11,551 nucleotides of DNA, taken from assembly GCA_947380655.1 (NCBI GenBank), contig CANCRX010000097.1:1-11551 (forward strand). The letters are read 5' to 3'. Positions 6,376-11,551 of the stretch are shown here, in pieces (positions within the stretch are counted from its first letter, which is position 1; every line of letters starts with the position of its first letter). The notes beneath the pieces were generated by a model. It saw only the letters and a list, made by a program, of their open reading frames with translations, was not told the origin of the DNA and did not search any database. The DNA is from Alcaligenaceae bacterium. Lineage in GTDB: Bacteria > Pseudomonadota > Gammaproteobacteria > Burkholderiales > Burkholderiaceae_B. A program made the position numbers and the translations under genes.

Positions 6376-7062
6376 ATGCTAGATTTTGATTTCAGCTTCC
6401 TCACCCCTGAAGCCTTCGAAGCAATGGCGCGCGGCATGCTGGTATCTCTCCAGGTCGCAGGCACAGCGCTGGTGTTCGGTTTGATCTGGGGCACGATACT
6501 TGCCATGATGAGGCTGTCGTCGATACGCGTTGTGTCTTTACTGTCTGCAGCTTACGTTAATTTTTTCCGCTCTATTCCGCTAGCGATGGTATTGCTGACT
6601 TTCTACCTGGTTGTCCCACAGGTTTTGAAAAGTCTGATTCCTAACGGCAACACCATGGATACGCGACTGATGTCCGCGCTGGTGGGTTTCGCACTCTTTG
6701 AATCCGCCTATTACGCTGAAATCATGCGCGCGGGGATTCAAAGTGTGCCCAAAGGGCAAATGGCTGCAGCGAGCGCGCTGGGGATGAAGCCTTTGCAGGC
6801 CATGCGCCTGATTATTTTGCCTCAGGCGTTTAAAAATATGATGCCCTTATTACTGACGCAATTGATCGTATTATTTCAGGATACCTCTCTGGTCTATGTG
6901 ATTTCCTTAGCGGATTTCTTTACCAGTGCTGAGGGTATTGGCGAGCGCGATGGTCGCATTGAAGAAATGATGATCATTGCCGGACTCGTCTATTTTGTAA
7001 TTTGCTTCGCAGCCTCGCGTGCGGTTAAACATTTGAGTATGAAACAAGGACATCAATCATGA
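6376..7062 (+). CDS. gltK: ABC importer permease, GltK-like
   Basis: 228 residues from the ATG at 6376; a longer frame from 6313 would overlap gltJ and add a hydrophilic 21-residue stretch absent from relatives, while MLDFDFSF matches the start of E. coli GltK (MYEFDWSS). Motifs kept are MRLSS (45-49), the YVNFFRSIPLAMVLLTFYLVVP segment (60-81), FESAYYAEIMRAGIQS (108-123), the EAA loop (about 126-156), and LFQDTSLVYVISLADFF (166-182) followed by IGERDGR. It pairs with GltJ in the inner membrane. There is no clear Shine-Dalgarno in front of the start, so translation probably depends on ribosomes finishing gltJ. In E. coli the ATPase gene gltL follows; here a PLP enzyme follows with an ATGA overlap. 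Confidence 0.92.
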   Translation: MLDFDFSFLTPEAFEAMARGMLVSLQVAGTALVFGLIWGTILAMMRLSSIRVVSLLSAAYVNFFRSIPLAMVLLTFYLVVPQVLKSLIPNGNTMDTRLMSALVGFALFESAYYAEIMRAGIQSVPKGQMAAASALGMKPLQAMRLIILPQAFKNMMPLLLTQLIVLFQDTSLVYVISLADFFTSAEGIGERDGRIEEMMIIAGLVYFVICFAASRAVKHLSMKQGHQS

Positions 7063-8213
7063 CCCATCACCCATCGATCTCAGAGTCTGGCTTAGGCAAC
7101 TGGCATGACGCCCCTGCGGCAGTTGGTGCAGCACTTTCTGCTATTGACACCCCTGCACTGATCATCGATCTGGATGCGATGGAAACGAATCTGGCTGAGG
7201 TGCATGCCGTCATCCAGACAGCAGGTATCAGAGTGCGTTCGCATGCCAAAGCCCATAAATGTCCTGACATCGCCTTGCGTCAGATCAAAGCAGGTGCAGT
7301 CGGCATTTGCGTGCAAAAGGCCAGTGAGGCCGAACCTTTCATTGAAGTTGGGGTTAAAAATATTTTGATCACCAACGAAGTTATTGGTGTGCGTAAAGTC
7401 GAACGGGTCGCGCGGCTCGCTGCACATGCACATATGGGTTTATGTGTAGATAATATTGTTGGCGTTCATCAAATTGGTGCCGCAGCAAGACGACATAATG
7501 TCGCGATCGATGTTTACATCGAAATGGATGTCGGGCACGGACGTTGCGGTGTCGCGTCGCCCGCGGCCGCAATCGAACTGGCACAAGCCATTGCAACCTA
7601 CTCACCGGCACTTGTCTTTGCAGGCTTACAGGCCTATCACGGTACTGCGCAGCATTTACGTCAACCTGAAGAACGTAAAAAAACCATCAAGGCTGCCTGT
7701 GCACGTGTCACAGACATGATCGAGGCACTGAAAACTGCTGGCTTTGAAGTCAATGCCGTCACCGGCGGTGGAACAGGTACCTACGAACTCGAAGCCGAAT
7801 CAGGTATCTATACTGAAGTCCAGCCTGGGTCCTATGTGCTGATGGACAATGACTATCATAAGAACACTCTGGATATTGATACGCCACCGCTGAAAAACAC
7901 CCTACACGTTTTATGCACAGTCTTGAGCATTCATCCCACGCATGCAGTGCTGGATGGTGGATTAAAAACCTTTGCCGTCGATTCGGGGTTGCCCCGGATC
8001 ATCACTCCTGGCTGGTCGGTCAAGTCGTGTTCTGACGAACATACGATCATTGTGCCTGAAGCGGGTGCAACCCCCCTGAAAGTTGGCGACAAGGTCATGC
8101 TCGTGCCAGGTCACTGTGATCCAACGGTGAATTTGCATGACTGGATCATTGCAGTGCGAAATGAAAAGGTCGAAGAACTCTGGCCTGTCTCGGCTCGTGG
8201 TGCGTTGTTCTAA
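7059..8213 (+). CDS. PLP- and metal-dependent aldolase, D-threonine / 3-hydroxyaspartate aldolase type (DSD1 family)
   Basis: 384 residues, fold-type III: an alanine-racemase-like N-terminal barrel (about 28-270) and a C-terminal metal-binding beta domain. RSHAKAHKCP (60-69) carries the PLP Lys, most likely Lys64. GGGTGTYE is the phosphate-binding turn. The C-terminal VPGHCDPTVNLHDW (349-362) supplies metal ligands His352 and Asp354, the H-x-D pattern of D-threonine aldolases. The whole C-terminus (GLKTFAVDSGLP, SDEH, PGHCDPT, WPVSARG) closely resembles the beta-hydroxyaspartate aldolase BhcC of Paracoccus, which splits (2R,3S)-beta-hydroxyaspartate into glycine and glyoxylate; D-threonine aldolases would yield glycine and acetaldehyde. 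Sequence alone does not decide between these or a dehydratase. The start overlaps the gltK stop (ATGA) and has a Shine-Dalgarno AAGGA at 7046-7050, so it belongs to the transporter operon. It sits where gltL would be expected. Confidence 0.88.
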   Translation: MTHHPSISESGLGNWHDAPAAVGAALSAIDTPALIIDLDAMETNLAEVHAVIQTAGIRVRSHAKAHKCPDIALRQIKAGAVGICVQKASEAEPFIEVGVKNILITNEVIGVRKVERVARLAAHAHMGLCVDNIVGVHQIGAAARRHNVAIDVYIEMDVGHGRCGVASPAAAIELAQAIATYSPALVFAGLQAYHGTAQHLRQPEERKKTIKAACARVTDMIEALKTAGFEVNAVTGGGTGTYELEAESGIYTEVQPGSYVLMDNDYHKNTLDIDTPPLKNTLHVLCTVLSIHPTHAVLDGGLKTFAVDSGLPRIITPGWSVKSCSDEHTIIVPEAGATPLKVGDKVMLVPGHCDPTVNLHDWIIAVRNEKVEELWPVSARGALF

Positions 8214-8275
8214 AGTATTTTTTGAATGTATAGGTATTTAATTTATCTGGTTCAGCCCTAAGACTACGCCATCTC
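8214..8275 (+). promoter_or_regulatory. AT-rich 62-bp gap before eutB, weak promoter candidate
   Basis: This is the longest gap inside the gltI-eutC run. TTGAAT (8222-8227) and TATCTG (8244-8249), 16 bases apart, make a poor sigma70-like pair. There is no hairpin and no clear Shine-Dalgarno before the eutB ATG. The gap is too short for a cobalamin riboswitch, which needs about 200 nt. eutBC may be read from upstream, from this weak site, or both. Confidence 0.2.
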
Positions 8276-9667
8276 ATGAGCGACTATCGTCATACGATTA
8301 ATCAGCGCACTTACCTCTTTCATGATCTGAAAGAGGTGATGGCGAAAGCGACACCTGCTCGCTCCGGAGATTATCTCGCTAGCGTGGGGGCCGAGTCAGG
8401 TCAAGAGCGCGTAGCTGCGCAGATGACACTCGCTGCCCTGCCCCTGAAAATATTTTTGAATGATGTCGTGATCCCGTATGAAACGGATGAGGTCACGCGA
8501 CTGATCATCGACGAGCATGATGCGCTTGCCTTTGCACCCATTTCACATTTAACTGTTGGAGATTTTCGGGATTGGCTGTTGAGTGATCTGGCAGATACAC
8601 CGACACTGCAATCGATCGCAGCCGGGATTACGCCAGAAATGGCTGCTGCAGTCTCCAAAATCATGCGCGTACAGGACCTCATCACCGTCAGTAAGAAATG
8701 CAATGTTGTCAGTCAATTCAGAAATACCATAGGATTGACAGGCAGACTCGCCACCCGACTGCAACCCAATCACCCTACCGATGACACCAGTGGCATTGCT
8801 GCCAGTATTCTTGATGGACTGTTATATGGAGCGGGTGATGCAGTCATTGGCATTAATCCCGCCACAGATAATGTGCAACAAGTCACCAGATTGCTGGGCA
8901 TGCTGGATGAAGTGATTCAGCATTACAAAATACCAACTCAGTCCTGCGTGCTGACGCACGTCACTAACACCATCCTTGCAATCGAGAATGGTGCACCGGT
9001 AGATTTGGTTTTTCAGTCGATTGCTGGCACTGAAGCGGCGAACCGCAGTTTTGGGATTAGTCTGCAGTTACTCGACGAGGCCAGACAAGCCGCACTCTCA
9101 CTCAATCGCGGGACTATCGGTCAGAACGTGATGTATTTTGAAACGGGTCAAGGCAGCGCGCTTTCAGCCCGCGCTAATCATCAGGTTGATCAGCAAACGT
9201 GCGAAGCCCGAGCCTATGCGGTCGCGCGCAAATTCAAACCTTTGTTAATTAATACCGTTGTTGGATTTATCGGACCAGAGTATTTATTCGACGGCAAACA
9301 GATTATCCGTGCCGGTCTGGAGGATCATTTCTGCGGCAAGCTGATGGGACTGCCGATGGGCTGTGATGTTTGCTATACCAATCACGCGGAAGCCGATCAG
9401 GATGACATGGACGTACTGTTGACCTTGCTTGGTACAGCGGGCTGTAATTTCATTATGGGTGTTCCCGGGTCCGATGACATTATGCTGAATTACCAGACGA
9501 CGTCTTTTCACGACGCACTCTATGCACGTCGCGTATTGGGCCTGCGACCTGCTCCGGAATTTGAAACGTGGTTAAAAAATATGTCGATCTTTACTGACGA
9601 GGCCCGTGTGGCACTCAGTGATGACATTCCCGCTCGCTTTTCTGACCTCATTCAGAGGCTCAATTGA
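8276..9667 (+). CDS. eutB: Ethanolamine ammonia-lyase large subunit EutB
   Basis: 463 residues, close to the 453 of E. coli EutB and collinear with it from the N-terminal YLFHDLKEVMAKA to the C-terminal LRPAPEFETWL. With EutC it forms the adenosylcobalamin enzyme that converts ethanolamine to acetaldehyde and ammonia by radical chemistry in a TIM barrel. Residues matching the substrate and catalytic set are all kept: Arg161 and Gln163 in RLQPN, Asn194 in IGINP, Glu289 in YFETGQGSALSA, and Asp364 in MGCDVCYTNH. The enzyme should therefore be active on ethanolamine or a near relative such as 2-aminopropanol. There are no shell genes, reactivase EutA or aldehyde dehydrogenase nearby, so this is not a classical microcompartment eut operon. 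The start agrees in register with E. coli EutB. The stop overlaps the eutC start. Confidence 0.96.
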   Translation: MSDYRHTINQRTYLFHDLKEVMAKATPARSGDYLASVGAESGQERVAAQMTLAALPLKIFLNDVVIPYETDEVTRLIIDEHDALAFAPISHLTVGDFRDWLLSDLADTPTLQSIAAGITPEMAAAVSKIMRVQDLITVSKKCNVVSQFRNTIGLTGRLATRLQPNHPTDDTSGIAASILDGLLYGAGDAVIGINPATDNVQQVTRLLGMLDEVIQHYKIPTQSCVLTHVTNTILAIENGAPVDLVFQSIAGTEAANRSFGISLQLLDEARQAALSLNRGTIGQNVMYFETGQGSALSARANHQVDQQTCEARAYAVARKFKPLLINTVVGFIGPEYLFDGKQIIRAGLEDHFCGKLMGLPMGCDVCYTNHAEADQDDMDVLLTLLGTAGCNFIMGVPGSDDIMLNYQTTSFHDALYARRVLGLRPAPEFETWLKNMSIFTDEARVALSDDIPARFSDLIQRLN

Positions 9668-10530
9668 ACCAGGATACCGTCACCGAGGATAAAAAATCCA
9701 CTTCTACCGTGGTCGCAAACCCGTGGGGAAAACTGCGCCAGTTCACCTCCGCTCGCATCGCACTAGGAAGAACCGGCCTCAGTATGCCGACCACTCCACA
9801 GCTTGCCTTTCAACTGGCACATGCTCAGGCTAGAGACGCCGTTTACCATCCGCTCGATGTTGATACGTGTAAAGCGAGCGTGAAAGAAGAATTAGGATTA
9901 CCTGAAAATCAATGTCTTGTTTTACATAGCGCTGCGGTTGATCGCGATATGTATTTAAAAAGACCTGATCTTGGGCGAAGGCTAGATCGCGCGTCGCAAG
10001 AAACTCTGATTCGATTTGCTCAGACGGAGGATAAACTTCAAGAGCATGCACGTCGATATGACGTGGCCTTCGTCCTTGTTGATGGTTTATCTGCCTTAGC
10101 AATTGAAATGAACGCGGTACCGTTTTTAAGGTTAGCCTCTAAACACTTAGGTGATCAGGGTTACGCCATCGCACCCTTTTCAATTGTTGAACAGGGTCGC
10201 GTAGCGATTGGCGATGAAATCGGTGAGCGACTCGGTGCAAAATTAGTTGTTGTATTGATTGGCGAGCGCCCGGGCCTCAGTTCACCTGATAGCATGGGCC
10301 TCTACATTACCTGGGCCCCTAAAGTCGGGCTTACAGATGAAAGTCGTAATTGCATTTCAAATGTTCGACGAGAAGGCTTGAGCTTTACTGAAGCAGAAAG
10401 CAAACTGAATTTCCTGATGACTGAGGCGCTTACACGCGAGCTAACCGGCGTGCAGTTAAAGGATGAAACGGTAACAAATGATGGAATTCGGAGTGATCAG
10501 AGACGTAGTTTCCTGCTCGATCACTCGTGA
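9664..10530 (+). CDS. eutC: Ethanolamine ammonia-lyase small subunit EutC
   Basis: 288 residues from a TTG start at 9664 that overlaps the eutB stop (TTGA). It is supported by a Shine-Dalgarno AGAGG (9654-9658) at five bases' distance; the first in-frame ATG comes only at residue 41, after the conserved region has begun. Family landmarks are ARIALGRTG (30-38), MYLKRPDLGRRL near 100, LVDGLSALAIE near 140, the VEQGRVAIGDEIGERLGAKLVVVLIGERPGL block (about 180-211), which lies at the cobalamin site, and CISNVRREGL. It binds the cobalamin tail and completes the active site with EutB. The N-terminal 25 residues are hydrophilic and poorly conserved, as is usual; in enteric relatives this segment acts in solubility or microcompartment targeting. 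The C-terminal 25 residues or so extend beyond the last motif and are polar. End of the operon. Confidence 0.95.
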   Translation: MNQDTVTEDKKSTSTVVANPWGKLRQFTSARIALGRTGLSMPTTPQLAFQLAHAQARDAVYHPLDVDTCKASVKEELGLPENQCLVLHSAAVDRDMYLKRPDLGRRLDRASQETLIRFAQTEDKLQEHARRYDVAFVLVDGLSALAIEMNAVPFLRLASKHLGDQGYAIAPFSIVEQGRVAIGDEIGERLGAKLVVVLIGERPGLSSPDSMGLYITWAPKVGLTDESRNCISNVRREGLSFTEAESKLNFLMTEALTRELTGVQLKDETVTNDGIRSDQRRSFLLDHS

Positions 10531-10584
10531 GGTTTTAATAAAACTTTATTTGTAAAACATCAATTCAGAAAAACTCGTTCATTT
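10531..10584. other. Convergent gap, AT-rich, no clear terminator
   Basis: 54 bases between the stops of eutC and the acetyltransferase gene. The stretch from GTTTTAATAAAAC onward contains only short A/T palindromes with loops of one or two bases and no GC-rich stem, so I do not call an intrinsic terminator. Both genes must end by other means, or read into each other. Confidence 0.5.
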
Positions 10585-11133
10585 TTACAGAGGTTGCTCG
10601 TCATCCGAGACAAGAGTTGATGAGCCCTCGCCTAGCTGTCTTTGCATCATGGCCGTATCGCGCCAGGCACCAAATTTAAATCCAAAGGCTTTAAACGTAC
10701 CTGCCAGCTCAAAACCAAGCGAGCGATGCAAAGCAACAGAAGGTGGGCTCGCATCACCGATCACAGCCAGCATCTGGCGATAACCTGAGACCGTACACTG
10801 ATCAATCACCGCTTGCAATAAAGCCTTGCCGATGCCTTTGCCGTGAATGCCTTCGCGGATATAAACAGAGTCCTCTACGGTGAATCTATACGCTGGGCGA
10901 GGACGATAGACGGTCGCGTAGGCATAACCCAAGACCTCATCACCCTTCACAGCTACGAGGTACGGAAGTCCTTTAGCAACGACCGTTGCGCGCCTTGACA
11001 GCATTTCAGCGACATCAGGCGGTGTGATTTCAAAGGAGGCTGTACCCGTCAAAACATGATGAGAATAGATGCTTTGAATCTGGGGTACGTCTTTTTCTTC
11101 GCTGGGGCGGATGGTGAATGTAGGGTGATTCAT
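10585..11133 (-). CDS. GNAT N-acetyltransferase, phosphinothricin/methionine-sulfone type
   Basis: 182 residues from the ATG at 11133, preceded on its strand by GGA about nine bases away. A frame opening at 11238 would add 35 residues with no family match, so it is rejected. The family order is clear: TIRPSEEKD (7-15), IYSHHVLTGTASFE (22-35), LGYAYA (68-73), YRPRPAYRFTVEDSVYI (76-92), the acetyl-CoA pyrophosphate loop GIHGKGIGKALL (95-106), MLAVIGDASPPSVALHRSLGF (121-141), and GFKFGAWRDT..MQR near the end. Proteins of this group acetylate the amino group of phosphinothricin, methionine sulfone or methionine sulfoximine, and many chromosomal copies are general detoxifying enzymes; the natural substrate here is unknown. 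It is cytoplasmic. It converges on eutC and is unlikely to belong to the same pathway. Confidence 0.9.
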   Translation of the reverse strand: MNHPTFTIRPSEEKDVPQIQSIYSHHVLTGTASFEITPPDVAEMLSRRATVVAKGLPYLVAVKGDEVLGYAYATVYRPRPAYRFTVEDSVYIREGIHGKGIGKALLQAVIDQCTVSGYRQMLAVIGDASPPSVALHRSLGFELAGTFKAFGFKFGAWRDTAMMQRQLGEGSSTLVSDDEQPL

Positions 11134-11171
11134 TGACGATTCCGTTTGGGTTAACTGGAAACGAATAAGTT

Positions 11172-11199
11172 TATTTACATTTAAGTATAAACGTATCAA
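11172..11199 (-). promoter_or_regulatory. Candidate promoter for the acetyltransferase gene
   Basis: On the minus strand TTGATA (11194-11199, five of six matches to -35) is followed after 16 bases by TAAATA (11172-11177, a poor -10). The leader to the ATG at 11133 would be about 32 nt. The surrounding gap (11134-11351) is AT-rich near the acetyltransferase. On the plus strand I see no convincing promoter for the lipoprotein gene, only an imperfect 20-base palindrome (CTGA...TCAG) ending about 25 bases before its start. Confidence 0.3.
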
Positions 11200-11351
11200 A
11201 ACATCATCCCTATGTGTGCCAACAGACGGTGAAGTCACTCTTCATCTTCTAAAGTGAATCCAAGGTCGCCAACAATCAGTATGGGTAGAGTTCTTTACCA
11301 ATTCCCGCACTGACCGATCGTTTGATCAGCGAATCTTTTGGAGCAATGAAA

Positions 11352-11551
11352 ATGAGAAACTACAAATTCGTTCTAGCTACGGCCATGGCTGTGACTGTCC
11401 TCACCCTGTCAGGCTGTGTGGCCCCAGGTACACCAAACAATCCATCTACAGCGATGGACGATGCCAACATGACCACTTTGGTCAAAGCGGCATTGATGAA
11501 TGAAGCGGTATATAAGGTCAATCAGATTCGCGTCGAGACGATCGGTGGCGT
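11352..11551 (+). CDS. Small lipoprotein, probably BON-domain (OsmY/YraP-like), 3' end cut off
   Basis: 66 residues are visible before the window ends. The N-terminus MRNYKF is followed by a hydrophobic stretch and the lipobox LSGC (19-22), so Cys22 should be lipidated. The residue after Cys is Val, not Asp, which predicts sorting to the outer membrane. A Pro/Thr/Asn-rich linker leads into DDANMTTLVKAALMNEAVYKVNQIRVETIGGV, which has the shape of the start of a BON domain (a short helix of about 20 residues, then a beta strand with a GGV turn). BON lipoproteins such as YraP/DolP support outer-membrane integrity. I chose the ATG at 11352 because GGAG (11340-11343) is eight bases away; the in-frame ATG at 11346 lies only two bases from it. 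The BON call rests on a partial domain. Confidence 0.72.
   Translation, partial: MRNYKFVLATAMAVTVLTLSGCVAPGTPNNPSTAMDDANMTTLVKAALMNEAVYKVNQIRVETIGG

Noticed and set aside
8214..8275. Cobalamin riboswitch before eutB
   Set aside because: The gap is 62 bases, far shorter than the roughly 200-nt element, and no B12-box-like stretch was seen.
10531..10555. A/T-rich hairpin as intrinsic terminator after eutC
   Set aside because: Only loops of one or two bases and no GC pairs; such a structure would not hold as a terminator stem.
11134..11238. N-terminal extension of the acetyltransferase to a start at 11238
   Set aside because: The extra 35 residues match nothing in the family; the ATG at 11133 has a Shine-Dalgarno-like GGA and begins right at the conserved domain, and the extra DNA is AT-rich promoter-like sequence.
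11309..11329. Imperfect palindrome CTGA...TCAG upstream of the lipoprotein gene
   Set aside because: Only seven of ten base pairs match, around a common CGATCG core; this is too weak to call an operator without conservation data.

Overview
The protein sequences and gene order suggest a betaproteobacterium, probably Burkholderiales or Alcaligenaceae-like, with a genome of middling GC content. The reasons are close resemblance to proteobacterial GltIJK, EutBC, a Pat-type acetyltransferase and a split ACAD11-like set, plus tight ATGA-type gene overlaps. I could not search databases, so this placement is an inference. There are no rRNA, tRNA, CRISPR, transposase or phage genes. Coding density is very high and no gap exceeds about 220 bases.

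Left part (1-4607), acyl-CoA metabolism. The window opens inside a short-chain dehydrogenase gene (+) that lacks the usual catalytic Tyr. It converges, with a 35-bp coding overlap, on a minus-strand gene for a protein with two PPC/DUF296 domains. That gene is divergent, across a 115-bp regulatory gap, from a three-gene operon with 4-base overlaps: an acyl-CoA dehydrogenase with Asp in place of the usual catalytic Glu, a classical SDR, and an APH-fold kinase that closely resembles the N-terminal half of animal ACAD11. This is the gene content expected for catabolism of gamma-hydroxy (4-hydroxy) acids by phosphorylation of the hydroxyl on the acyl-CoA, as in the bacterial levulinate (lva) pathway and ACAD10/11.

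Middle part (4608-10530), uptake and amino-compound breakdown. A 99-bp gap carries a perfect 11-bp inverted repeat whose right arm covers the gltI ribosome-binding site. It is followed by gltI-gltJ-gltK (periplasmic binding protein and two permeases of the glutamate/aspartate ABC family), a PLP- and metal-dependent D-threonine / 3-hydroxyaspartate aldolase-type enzyme, and both subunits of adenosylcobalamin-dependent ethanolamine ammonia-lyase (eutB, eutC). No ATPase (gltL), aldehyde dehydrogenase or microcompartment shell gene is present. The binding protein differs from E. coli GltI at two positions that contact the ligand side-chain carboxylate. The likely idea is an uptake-and-cleavage operon for a small hydroxy-amino compound that is not plain glutamate; the substrate is unknown.

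Right part (10531-11551). A convergent minus-strand GNAT acetyltransferase of the phosphinothricin/methionine-sulfone type is followed by the start of a divergent small lipoprotein gene that looks like a BON-domain (OsmY/YraP-like) outer-membrane protein and runs off the window.
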